Below are positions 18,324 to 26,792 of a stretch of 44,126 bases of DNA, one piece after another. Location of the stretch: contig JANWIY010000047.1 of NCBI GenBank assembly GCA_025449645.1, positions 1-44,126 of the forward strand, in the 5' to 3' direction. This stretch comes from Chitinophagaceae bacterium. GTDB taxonomy: Bacteria > Bacteroidota > Bacteroidia > Chitinophagales > Chitinophagaceae. The notes below the pieces were generated by a model. That model was not told the DNA's origin. It saw only the letters and a program-made list of their open reading frames with translations, and ran no database searches. Each line of letters opens with the position of its first letter. The stretch's first letter is position 1. Made by a program: the position numbers and the translations under genes.

Positions 18324-18349
18324 CATTTATTGAAATAATTCGATAAATG
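18324..18349. promoter_or_regulatory. ArsR operator palindrome, copy 1
   Basis: A 26-bp inverted repeat: arms CATTTATTGAA and TTCGATAAATG around ATAA, with one mismatched pair. It sits just upstream of the arsR -7 element, where bound repressor would block RNA polymerase. Two related copies are at 17907-17930 and 17980-18003. Confidence 0.65.
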
Positions 18350-18536
18350 TAAAATTTATTTTTTTATGTTGAGGGTGCGCTGGAGGGAGGATAGGTCTTC
18401 GACGCCCGGATCTCATTCTGACCGAAGGCTCTTTGTCACATACTCGTGTTAATCAATTGTTTGTCTGGGAAAATGTATTAGGCACTCTACGGTAATGATA
18501 TGGCAACAGTTTATTTCAGAGCAGTTTTACGCAATC
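18350..18536. other. Intergenic stretch upstream of the VOC gene
   Basis: Between the arsR operator and the C-rich boxes of the VOC promoter I see no open frame, RNA gene or strong repeat. Confidence 0.5.
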
Positions 18537-18564
18537 ACCCCCTCATTTTGTCCGGCTTACCCCC
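18537..18564 (+). promoter_or_regulatory. Two ACCCCC boxes 22 bp apart upstream of the VOC promoter
   Basis: ACCCCCT at 18537-18543 and ACCCCC at 18559-18564, each followed within a few bases by an ATTTT run. The 22-bp period equals two helical turns, as expected for a dimeric activator. The first box is 43 bp before the -7 element, the same distance as the box before the reductase gene at 12165. Confidence 0.38.
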
Positions 18565-18585
18565 GATGCAATCATTTTACGGTAC

Positions 18586-18593
18586 TAATTTTG
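18586..18593 (+). promoter_or_regulatory. -7 promoter element TAATTTTG for the VOC gene
   Basis: Exact TAnnTTTG match, 34 bp upstream of the ATG at 18628. Confidence 0.65.
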
Positions 18594-18627
18594 AAGAGTA
18601 AATAAATAGGCTAATAAAACTGATTTT

Positions 18628-19101
18628 ATGCAAAAGATCACACCCTTCTTATGGTACGACAACAACGCGGAGGAAGCAGTGAATTTATATACTTCTGTTT
18701 TCAAAAATTCAAAAATCAAAAAAGTTTCGCGTTATGGTGATGCCGGTCCCGGTCCGAAAGGATCCGTAATGGTCATAAACTTCGAGATCGAAGGGCAGGA
18801 TTTTTCTGCCATGAACGGCGGACCGACTTTCAAATTCACACCGGCCATTTCGTTAATGGTTAATTGCAAAACTCAGCAGGAAGTGGATGAACTGTGGGAA
18901 AAACTTTCCGCAGGCGGAAGAACAGACCAATGCGGGTGGCTGCAGGATAAATTCGGTCTGTCCTGGCAGATCACTCCCACGATACTCATCGAAATGATAG
19001 CTGACAAGGACCCTGAGAAATCCAGCAGGGTGATGGCTGCAATGATGAAAATGACCCGGATCGATATTGACAAACTACAGGAAGCATACGATCAGAAGTA
19101 G
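18628..19101 (+). CDS. VOC superfamily protein, PhnB-like
   Basis: 157 residues, full length for the PhnB-like '3-demethylubiquinone-9 3-methyltransferase' domain family, a name based on sequence only. The start MQKITPFLWYDNNAEEAVNLYTSVFKNSKI is characteristic, as are FTPAISLMVNCKTQQEVDELWEKLSAGG and CGWLQDKFGLSWQI. The fold is the paired beta-alpha-beta-beta-beta module of the vicinal oxygen chelate superfamily. The metal ligands of true VOC enzymes are not obvious, so no reaction can be assigned. It stands alone with its own promoter. Confidence 0.92.
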   Translation: MQKITPFLWYDNNAEEAVNLYTSVFKNSKIKKVSRYGDAGPGPKGSVMVINFEIEGQDFSAMNGGPTFKFTPAISLMVNCKTQQEVDELWEKLSAGGRTDQCGWLQDKFGLSWQITPTILIEMIADKDPEKSSRVMAAMMKMTRIDIDKLQEAYDQK

Positions 19102-19325
19102 GGTCAAATCATAGTCCGGTATCAGAATCAAACGCCGGTGCGGCCAAAATAAAACGGTCTCCTGCGCCGGAAGTGAAGGGCGTTCAAGCTTTTGTGATTA
19201 TCCCTTTCCATTCCGGAAACTGGTAACGATCCCCCTTATAAATTTCACAAAAACAGACAATTATGTTAATTTTCAGGTAGAATATGGTCAGGGTAACCTG
19301 TTTCCCATATTCAACGATCCTGGCC

Positions 19326-21641
19326 ATGCGAAAAATAGTTTTATTATTGTTGCTGTCGGTTTCTGCGGCTGTATTTCTAATTCAATCCTGCCACAACGGC
19401 TCCGGAACGGCAAATGGCAGACCAGGGGGCGCAATCAGTTACAATTTTGATGTAAGGCCCATACTTGCAGATAAGTGTTATGCCTGTCATGGCCCGGATG
19501 CGAACAAGCGGAAAGCCGGCCTGCGTTTAGATATTCGGGATGAAGCTTACAAGGCATTGAAGGATAACCCCAATGCACATGCGCTGGTTCCGGGCGATCC
19601 CTTTCATTCGGAACTATACCTGAGGGTCTCTTCAAAAGATACTTCCGAAATGATGCCGCCGCCATCTTCCAATTTATCCTTAACGCCGGATCAGATCAGT
19701 ACTTTAAAGCAATGGATCAGCCAGGGCGCCAAATACGAAAAGCATTGGGCCTTTGCCGTTCCAAAACAGTCGCCCCTGCCGGATGTAAACAACAAGAACT
19801 GGAGCAGGAATGAAATCGACTATTTCATTTTAAATAAGCTTGAGCAAAAGGGATTAGAACCCAATGAGGAGGCTGACAGGGAAAGACTGTTAAAAAGGAT
19901 TTGCCTCGATATAACCGGTCTTCCACCATCAATAGAGCTGATGGATAAATTCCTGAATGATACGTCCTCGCAGGCATATGAAAAAACGGTTGACGATCTG
20001 TTGAAAAGCCCTGCTTATGGCGAAAAAATGGCCGTTCATTGGATGGATCTTTCCCGATATGCCGATTCTCACGGTTACCAGGACGATAATTACAGGAGCC
20101 AGTGGCCCTGGCGTGACTGGGTTATTCATGCTTTTAATGAAAACATGCCTTACGACCGGTTTGTAACCTGGCAGCTTGCCGGCGATCTCTTGCCAAATCC
20201 CACAAAAGAGCAGTTACTGGCAACGGGTTTTAACCGCAATCATAAAATTACTGAAGAAGGCGGTGCCATTGACGAAGAATACAGGGTAGAATATGTAACA
20301 GACCGCACCAATACTTTTGGCCGGGCTTTTATCGGCGTTACGCTGGAGTGCGCTCATTGCCATGATCACAAATACGATCCATTTTCGCAGCGGGAATATT
20401 ACCAGATGTTCGCTTTTTTCAACAACGTTCAGGAAAGAGGCCTGGAGGCAACAGTAGGCGGCCCTGAAACCTATGCTAAAAAACCTCTGATGCAGATCAG
20501 CAATGATGATGTAAAGGGCGTTCTGAATTTCATAAATAAGCAGGATACAAACAAGCTGATTGTTTCAGTAATGGGCGACAGCAATAAAGTAAGGCCGACC
20601 TATATTCTCAAACGCGGGCAGTACGACAGTCACGGGGATTCCGTTGAGCCTGGCACGCCGAAGGCCATATTGCCTTTTGGGGATTATCCGAAAAACCGTC
20701 TGGGGCTTGCTGAATGGCTTTTTGATAAACGTAATCCGCTAACGGCTAGGGTGTTCGTAAATCAGATCTGGCAGGAACTTTTTGGACGCGGCATTGTAAA
20801 AACGGCCAGTAATTTTGGGATACAGGGTGAATTACCTTCGAATCCCGAATTGCTTGACTGGCTTGCGGTGGATTTCATAAATCACCATTGGGATATCAAA
20901 TGGCTGGTGAAAAAAATAATGATGTCGGCAACCTACCGGCAGTCAGCCGTCATTTCACCAGAAAAATTAAAAGCTGATCCTGAAAATATATTCCTCTCAC
21001 GCGGCCCGCGTTTTCGTCTGCCTGCTGAGTTTATAAGGGATCTTGTATTGTGCAGCAGCGGTCTGCTGGTAAAAACCATCGGTGGACCCAGCGTAAAAAT
21101 TTACCAGCCCGCAGGTTTGTGGGAGTCATCAACTTCAGGCCGGGGCATATTAACTACGTACAAGCAGGATCATGGCGAAAAGCTTTACCGCCGGGGCTTG
21201 TACACGTTCATAAAACGTACATTGCCTCCGCCATCCATGATCTTATTTGATGCCAGCAACCGGGATCAGTGCGAAGTAAAAAGATCAAATACCAATACGC
21301 CCCTGCAAGCCCTGGTCATGCTTAACGATCCAACTGTACTCGAAGCATCCAGGGTTTTGGCGGTGAAACTAATGATTGAGTCAGTTCCAACGGCAGATAA
21401 AATAGCAAAAGCATTCCGCACGATCGTTTGCAGAAAGGCCAGTGTGAAGGAAATGAAAATATTGGAAGATTATTATGAAGATCAGGTAAATGGATTTACG
21501 GGAAAAAAGGAAAATGCAGAGAAATTACTGTCAGCCGGCGAACATCCAATGAATGAAAAAGTGGATGAAGTTTCTGCCGCAGCGATGATGCAGGTGATTA
21601 CGACAATATATAATTTGGAAGAAACGATTACGAAGTCTTGA
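19326..21641 (+). CDS. Haem c lipoprotein with DUF1549 and DUF1553 domains (planctomycete type)
   Basis: 771 residues from the ATG at 19326, which begins a proper type II signal peptide (MRKIVLLLLL, lipidated Cys22 in QSCHNG); the upstream frame start at 19284 would spoil it. Next comes a planctomycete-type cytochrome c domain with a haem-binding CYACH (residues 51-55), and the MMPPPSSNLSLTPDQISTLKQWISQGA segment that follows such haems, where a methionine probably serves as axial ligand. DUF1549 occupies roughly 155-380 and DUF1553 roughly 470-730 (WLVKKIMMSATYRQS, SNTNTPLQALVMLNDP). First gene of a three-gene cluster; electron-transfer role coupled to the DUF domains is inferred. Confidence 0.9.
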   Translation: MRKIVLLLLLSVSAAVFLIQSCHNGSGTANGRPGGAISYNFDVRPILADKCYACHGPDANKRKAGLRLDIRDEAYKALKDNPNAHALVPGDPFHSELYLRVSSKDTSEMMPPPSSNLSLTPDQISTLKQWISQGAKYEKHWAFAVPKQSPLPDVNNKNWSRNEIDYFILNKLEQKGLEPNEEADRERLLKRICLDITGLPPSIELMDKFLNDTSSQAYEKTVDDLLKSPAYGEKMAVHWMDLSRYADSHGYQDDNYRSQWPWRDWVIHAFNENMPYDRFVTWQLAGDLLPNPTKEQLLATGFNRNHKITEEGGAIDEEYRVEYVTDRTNTFGRAFIGVTLECAHCHDHKYDPFSQREYYQMFAFFNNVQERGLEATVGGPETYAKKPLMQISNDDVKGVLNFINKQDTNKLIVSVMGDSNKVRPTYILKRGQYDSHGDSVEPGTPKAILPFGDYPKNRLGLAEWLFDKRNPLTARVFVNQIWQELFGRGIVKTASNFGIQGELPSNPELLDWLAVDFINHHWDIKWLVKKIMMSATYRQSAVISPEKLKADPENIFLSRGPRFRLPAEFIRDLVLCSSGLLVKTIGGPSVKIYQPAGLWESSTSGRGILTTYKQDHGEKLYRRGLYTFIKRTLPPPSMILFDASNRDQCEVKRSNTNTPLQALVMLNDPTVLEASRVLAVKLMIESVPTADKIAKAFRTIVCRKASVKEMKILEDYYEDQVNGFTGKKENAEKLLSAGEHPMNEKVDEVSAAAMMQVITTIYNLEETITKS

Positions 21642-21663
21642 GGGAATGGGAGCGGGTAGAAGA

Positions 21664-21749
21664 GTTGATGGTATATGGTTGATGGTTGATGGACTCTATG
21701 TGGAGATTCGTAACTGAATTTCATCTACTATCCACCATATACCATTAAC
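21664..21749. repeat. 86-bp inverted repeat element within the cluster
   Basis: Two 22-bp arms (21664-21685 and 21728-21749) match with three mismatches and share the core ATGGTATATGGT. The left arm is followed by a further GTTGATGG copy. The element starts 22 bp after the DUF1553 stop and ends 32 bp before the DUF1501 start. Its form suggests a small mobile-type intergenic repeat or an RNA hairpin that could dampen or process the message between the two genes. Confidence 0.65.
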
Positions 21750-21781
21750 ATAAAAATACGCTCTATAAATTAAAGAATTAA

Positions 21782-23239
21782 ATGCAAAAGCAAATCATCG
21801 AAAACCATCTCAGCATCAACAGGCGCAAATTCCTTACCAGGATGAGCCTGGGACTCGGGAGCGTGGCGCTGGGTTCATTGTTAATACCGGATCTTTTCAG
21901 TGGCAGCCCGGAAGATGATGCGGCATCGTTCATGGCTGGTGTTCCGCATTTTGCCCCCAGGGCAAAACGGGTAATCTATCTTTTTCAAAACGGCGCACCT
22001 TCCCAATTGGAATCCTTTGATTTTAAACCCAGGCTGAGGGAAATGGAAGGCATGGATCTTCCGGCCTCAGTACGAATGGGGCAGCGGTTAACAGGCATGT
22101 CTTCTGATCAGGCTCATTTTCCTTTGGCCGGCTCTCTTTTTGATTTTAAACAATATGGAAAATCACAGGCATGGGTAAGCGATCTGTTCCCGCATACAGC
22201 TAAAATTGTGGATGATATATGTATCATTAAAACGATGTTTACCGAGGCCATAAATCACGATCCGGCTTTAACCTTTTTCCAAACAGGCGCGCAGCAGGGA
22301 AATCTCCCAAGTTTTGGTTCCTGGATGAGTTATGGCCTGGGCAGCGAAAATAAAAACCTGCCTGCATTTTGTGTATTGCTGTCCAGAGGAAAAGGTAATG
22401 GTCAGGGCGTTTATTCCAAACTATGGAGCAATGGATTTCTTGATTCCATTTATCAGGGTGTACAGTTCAGCAGCGGCGATAACCCGGTATTGTATTTAAA
22501 TGATCACAATGGTATAGATAAGCAAAGCCGCCGGAAAATGCTGGACAAGCTCGCGGAATTGAATGATCTCTCGTACAAAGAATTTGGTGATCCTGAAATC
22601 AGTACCAAGATAAAGCAGTACGAAATGGCTTACCGCATGCAGACTGCAGTTCCGGATATTACGGATGTATCCAAAGAGCCTGATGATATTGTAAAAATGT
22701 ATGGACCGGATTGCCTGTTGCCCGGAACTTATGCTGCCAATTGCCTGCTGGCAAGAAAGCTGTCGGAAAACGGGGTTCGTTTTGTTCAGCTTTACCACCA
22801 GGGATGGGACCAGCACGCAAACCTGCCGAAGGAAATGCCGGGCCAGGCAATGGATGTGGACCAGGCTTCAGCTGCATTGGTTACGGACTTAAAACAGAGA
22901 GGCCTGCTGGATGAAACGCTGGTGATTTGGGGCGGCGAATTTGGCCGCACCAATTACAGCCAGGGCAAACTGACCAAGGATAATTATGGCCGCGACCATC
23001 ATCCCCGTTGCTTCAGCATCTGGATGGCGGGCGGAGGTATTAAACCAGGTATTGTTTATGGCGAGACAGATGATTTCGGTTATAACATTGTCAGGGATCC
23101 CGTTCATGTACACGATTTTCATGCGACCTGCCTGCACCTGTTAGGATTGAACCACGAAAAACTCACATTTAAAAGCCAGGGCCGCAGGTACCGCTTAACA
23201 GATACCTCGGGAAAAGTAGTCGACCGGATTATAGCATAA
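21782..23239 (+). CDS. DUF1501 protein with Tat signal
   Basis: 485 residues of the DUF1501 family, distantly related to sulfatases and alkaline phosphatases. The N-terminus carries a twin-arginine motif NRRKFLTRMS (Arg14-Arg15) and a hydrophobic stretch, so the folded protein should be exported by Tat. Typical segments are RVIYLFQNGAPSQLESFDFKP near the start, YHQGWDQHANLP and GGEFGRTNYSQG with a later GRDHHPRCFSIWMAGGG, which supply the His/Asp residues expected to hold a metal. The enzyme reaction is unknown. Genes of this family nearly always neighbour DUF1553 genes, as here. Confidence 0.9.
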   Translation: MQKQIIENHLSINRRKFLTRMSLGLGSVALGSLLIPDLFSGSPEDDAASFMAGVPHFAPRAKRVIYLFQNGAPSQLESFDFKPRLREMEGMDLPASVRMGQRLTGMSSDQAHFPLAGSLFDFKQYGKSQAWVSDLFPHTAKIVDDICIIKTMFTEAINHDPALTFFQTGAQQGNLPSFGSWMSYGLGSENKNLPAFCVLLSRGKGNGQGVYSKLWSNGFLDSIYQGVQFSSGDNPVLYLNDHNGIDKQSRRKMLDKLAELNDLSYKEFGDPEISTKIKQYEMAYRMQTAVPDITDVSKEPDDIVKMYGPDCLLPGTYAANCLLARKLSENGVRFVQLYHQGWDQHANLPKEMPGQAMDVDQASAALVTDLKQRGLLDETLVIWGGEFGRTNYSQGKLTKDNYGRDHHPRCFSIWMAGGGIKPGIVYGETDDFGYNIVRDPVHVHDFHATCLHLLGLNHEKLTFKSQGRRYRLTDTSGKVVDRIIA

Positions 23240-23263
23240 ATTATATGCTTTTATTTTTTGCTT

Positions 23264-25411
23264 ATGAAAATTGCGGCTAAACGTATCGCTGAAAACCTGC
23301 TGTTCGCTGCTGATATATTCATACTTTTTTTAGTATTATTTGAGAGTAAGATGACCATACCTGCATGGCTGCAGTCGGTCGGCCGCATGCACCCCATGTT
23401 TGTCCATTTTCCAATAGTCATCCTGTTGCTTGCCATGGGCATGGAGTTTTTCAGGTTCAATTCAGATTACATTAAAGAATCTTTTTACCGCCATTTTACA
23501 ACGGCCTTATTGCTGGTGGGTGCTTTGGCCGCAGCGATTACGGTCATAATGGGATTGTTATTATCTAATGAGAGTGCTTATACCGGAAGTTCGGTGGACT
23601 GGCATAAATGGATGGGGATTTCGATTGTAAGCATTGCTTCATTGGTTTACTGGAATAGAAATGCCGAATGGTATAAGGCGCCCATTGCAAAGTCGGTTGC
23701 AGTTATTGCAGTGATATGTGTGATTGTTGCAGGCTATTTAGGCGCCGGGATTACGCACGGTGAAGATTTTATCAGCTCTCCCTTACTTGCCCTTCATGCA
23801 ACGGAAAGAGTTCCGGTGGACAAGGCGGTGATTTATACCGATGTTGTTCAGCCTATATTCACCCGCAAATGCATGAGTTGTCATAATAGTGGAAAAGCGA
23901 AAGGTGGTTTAATTCTGGATAACCCGGTAGATATTTTAAAGGGTGGCAAAATTGGCAAGTTGTTTATTGCTGGTCAGGCAGACAGCAGCCTGATCATCGA
24001 ACGCATCTTTCTGCCCGAAGAAGAGAAGAAGCATATGCCTTTGACAGGAAGGCCGCAATTGACAAAAGATGAGATGGACATCATTTACCGATGGATACAG
24101 TCAGGCGCAGATTTTAAGAAGAAACTGATTGAGTTGCCGGAAAATGATTCCCTGCGCCTGACGGCTTCAAAATTTTTGGTGCCTCCGGAAGAGGAGAAAT
24201 ATGATTTTGCTGCGGCAGATGAAAAGACCGTGAGGGCGCTGAGTAATAATTACCGGGTTGTATATTCTGTAGCCAAAGAATCCCCTGCATTGGTGGTCGA
24301 TTTTTATAACAGGAACCAGTTCTCCTCAAAATCACTGGCCGATTTATTGCCCGTCAAAAAACAAATTGTAGAATTGAATCTGAATAGAATGCCCGTGGAG
24401 GATGGGGACCTGAAAGTTGTAAGCCAGTTTGAAAATCTGAGGTTACTGAGCCTGAATTTCACCCATGTTACCGGATCGGGCCTGGTACAAATCCTGGGCC
24501 TTAAATATTTAAAAAGCTTATCTCTTTCGGGTACGAAAATGGATCATTCGTCCTTCCCTGCCATTGGCAATATCAAAAGCCTCAGAAAAGTCATTCTATG
24601 GAATACGGGGCTGAAAGGGGAGGAGATTGCCCAATTGCGGAAGGCTAATAAAAATATCCGGTTTATCGAGGGTTTCAGGCAGGATGCGCCCATGCAATTA
24701 AATCCGCCGATATTGTTAACCACCAATAGCGTTTTTACCGATACCATTCATGTTTTATTAAAGCACCAGATTCCGGGTATACAAATGCGGTATACATTAG
24801 ACGGGACCAACCCAGACAGTATCCATTCACCGGTCTTCAATAACGATGTGGTAATTGATAAAAGCACTCTTTTTAAGGCACGTGCATTTAAAACGACCTG
24901 GCTGGGAAGTGATTCAGTTGAGCAACATTTTTATAAAAGTACCTACAAACCAGACAGCATCCTCTTTATCAGTTTTCCAGATGATTCATATAAGGGAGAC
25001 GGCGCAGAAATGTTGTCAGATCATATTACCGGCGATCTCAATTTTGGAGACGGCAAATGGCTGGGTTTTCAAAAAGACATGGAGGTGCTGTTGCAATTTC
25101 TCAAACCGGTAAAAATTCATTCCGTTTGCCTGCATATGCTTAAAAATTCGGGCTCTGATATTTATCCGCCACAGCAGGTGCAGGTCTGGGGAGGCGGTGA
25201 CAAAACGCATTTAAGATTATTACAAATGATAAAACCCGTGGCAGCAGTCAAAGGGGATACCCCCTCCATCTTTCTGGAAGAATGTAAATTTCCTGCCACG
25301 CGGATCAGTTATATTAAAATAATTGCAGTCAGTGTAAAGAAATCTCCCAAGTGGGGCAACTCTCCCAATAAGCCAGGCTGGGTATTTACAGACGAGGTTT
25401 TGCTGAATTAG
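23264..25411 (+). CDS. DUF2231 membrane protein with haem c and C-terminal chitobiase-type/F5/8-like domains
   Basis: 715 residues from the ATG at 23264 (a TTG two codons earlier is unlikely; ATG 23351 would drop a membrane helix). Several N-terminal helices form the DUF2231 domain (GRMHPMFVHFPIVILLLAMG, HKWMGIS). A haem-binding CMSCH follows at residues 203-207 with the ISSGADF-like tail (WIQSGADF). The middle (about 330-450) shows leucine-rich-like repeats (LRLLSLNFTHVTG, LKSLSLSGTKM). Then a chitobiase-type beta domain (IQMRYTLDGTNPDS) and a discoidin-like C-terminal region. It lies 24 bp after the DUF1501 gene and likely anchors the haem chain in the inner membrane. Its last 26 bp overlap the converging gene. 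Confidence 0.85.
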   Translation: MKIAAKRIAENLLFAADIFILFLVLFESKMTIPAWLQSVGRMHPMFVHFPIVILLLAMGMEFFRFNSDYIKESFYRHFTTALLLVGALAAAITVIMGLLLSNESAYTGSSVDWHKWMGISIVSIASLVYWNRNAEWYKAPIAKSVAVIAVICVIVAGYLGAGITHGEDFISSPLLALHATERVPVDKAVIYTDVVQPIFTRKCMSCHNSGKAKGGLILDNPVDILKGGKIGKLFIAGQADSSLIIERIFLPEEEKKHMPLTGRPQLTKDEMDIIYRWIQSGADFKKKLIELPENDSLRLTASKFLVPPEEEKYDFAAADEKTVRALSNNYRVVYSVAKESPALVVDFYNRNQFSSKSLADLLPVKKQIVELNLNRMPVEDGDLKVVSQFENLRLLSLNFTHVTGSGLVQILGLKYLKSLSLSGTKMDHSSFPAIGNIKSLRKVILWNTGLKGEEIAQLRKANKNIRFIEGFRQDAPMQLNPPILLTTNSVFTDTIHVLLKHQIPGIQMRYTLDGTNPDSIHSPVFNNDVVIDKSTLFKARAFKTTWLGSDSVEQHFYKSTYKPDSILFISFPDDSYKGDGAEMLSDHITGDLNFGDGKWLGFQKDMEVLLQFLKPVKIHSVCLHMLKNSGSDIYPPQQVQVWGGGDKTHLRLLQMIKPVAAVKGDTPSIFLEECKFPATRISYIKIIAVSVKKSPKWGNSPNKPGWVFTDEVLLN

Positions 25412-25868
25412 CGTGGGCCAATTGAAATATACTAAACAGGTGATGTGCTTCATGTAACAGAAAAAATTGTGTCCATTGCAATATCGTCAATGCCCCAAAT
25501 TTTTCATGAACACCAACCAGGCTTAACTTTTCCTTAGCGAGCCGGATTATTAAATTATGTACGTCTAGTCGGTCCGCAACCAGCTTTTCCATCAGTTTTT
25601 CTATTGACAATTTCTGCCAACCGCCAAATGCTTCATCCTGCTCAGCACTATATCTTTTGATTCCGGGTTGCTGCCCCAAAAGGATGAGATGGATCCGTTC
25701 GAGAAAGATCATCTGGTACCGGGTCAAATGCGCTATCTGGTCTTTGATAGTCCATTTGCCCGGGGAGGGCCTGTATTGGAGCAATTGGTCAGGAACAGAA
25801 TCTATCAGTTCATAGATGGTCAGGTGCTGCGTTTTCAGGCGGTCCGTTAGGGAAATATAAACAGGCAT
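25386..25868 (-). CDS. DinB family protein (putative metal-dependent hydrolase/thiol transferase fold)
   Basis: 160 residues forming the four-helix DinB fold. Three histidines are placed as metal ligands: His47 in DQIAHLTRYQ and His139/His143 in LLHEAHHLFSI, with the usual WTIKDQIAHL entry and WTQFFLLHEAHH helix. DinB-like proteins of this type include damage-induced proteins and bacillithiol or mycothiol transferases; no specific reaction can be assigned. The gene is not related to DNA polymerase IV despite the shared name. The 3' end overlaps the DUF2231 gene by 26 bp on the opposite strand. Confidence 0.88.
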   Translation of the reverse strand: MPVYISLTDRLKTQHLTIYELIDSVPDQLLQYRPSPGKWTIKDQIAHLTRYQMIFLERIHLILLGQQPGIKRYSAEQDEAFGGWQKLSIEKLMEKLVADRLDVHNLIIRLAKEKLSLVGVHEKFGALTILQWTQFFLLHEAHHLFSIFQLAHANSAKPRL

Positions 25869-25928
25869 ATACTGTTCTTTTACCGCTTTTGAATTCTCAG
25901 GTTGTGTAGAAATAAAGCTTTGACGATT

Positions 25929-26786
25929 TTATTTTTCAGGCGGAACACCTTTACTGATAATCATCCAATCGTCATTGCCATGGCCTTTAGAAATCCACTC
26001 ATCCATCAGGCCGGCGATGGAAGGTATAACAGTTAATGAAGTCCCGTTTTTTTGAGTTTCCTCCATCATCAGCCTGGCGTCTTTTCGCGCCATGCTGAGT
26101 TCCCAGGACGGCTTGCTGAAATCGTCTTCCATTATTTTCTTTAATCTCCCCGGAACCATGGATCCGGGATTCCAGGCCTCAAATAAACCGGAAACCTCTT
26201 TTGCCGGAATATTTAGTGTTTTTGCGAGTGCAAGCGCATCCGACAAACCCGCAGTAAGGGAAATCAAAAACAGGTTGCCGATCAGTTTAATGCCTGCTGC
26301 TGTATTACTGGCCCCGCCGAAATTGATAAGTTTTCCGGTCATCCCCGAAAGTTCCGGTTCCAGTTTCTTGATCAGGGCAGGATCGCCGGATATGAGCATG
26401 TATCCTGTGCTTTCCAGGGCATTGGGCGGTCCCATGAATACCGGTGCATGAACATAGGTATAACCGCGCTTTTTCCAAAGCTCGGTTCGCTCGGCCGCAC
26501 CGCTGGTAGAGGTGGTGGTATGATCAATGATAATGACCCCCGGTTTAAATCCCTCCCTTGCTTGTTCCAATACTTCGTTCACTGATGCATCATCTTTCAA
26601 CGTCATGTGAATCCGGTCAGCACCTTTCACTGCATCAGCAACTTTTTCAAAGGATTTTGCTCCATATGCTTCCAATGCTTTTGCCCTTGATGAAGTGCGG
26701 TTCCACACCTGCACCCGTTCTCCTTTTTTGATGAGGGCCCGGACAAAATTAGAGCCCAGCAGACCCATTCCAAGAAATGCTATCAC
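25929..26786 (-). CDS. NAD(P)-dependent beta-hydroxyacid dehydrogenase-type oxidoreductase
   Basis: 285 residues from a GTG at 26786, close to family length (about 290). The Rossmann start VIAFLGMGLLGSNFVRALIKKG, the HTTTSTSGAAERT catalytic loop and the NTAAGIKLIGN segment with the catalytic lysine identify the 6-phosphogluconate/3-hydroxyisobutyrate dehydrogenase superfamily. The frame stays open to 27194, but that would run through the promoter and into polymerase IV coding sequence; homologous proteins start at the Rossmann strand, and the -7 element TACCTTTG at 26801-26808 lies 14 bp before the GTG, so the message has almost no leader. Substrate unknown; GLYR1/imine-reductase-like relatives are possible. 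Confidence 0.88.
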   Translation of the reverse strand: MIAFLGMGLLGSNFVRALIKKGERVQVWNRTSSRAKALEAYGAKSFEKVADAVKGADRIHMTLKDDASVNEVLEQAREGFKPGVIIIDHTTTSTSGAAERTELWKKRGYTYVHAPVFMGPPNALESTGYMLISGDPALIKKLEPELSGMTGKLINFGGASNTAAGIKLIGNLFLISLTAGLSDALALAKTLNIPAKEVSGLFEAWNPGSMVPGRLKKIMEDDFSKPSWELSMARKDARLMMEETQKNGTSLTVIPSIAGLMDEWISKGHGNDDWMIISKGVPPEK

Positions 26787-26792
26787 GGTGTA

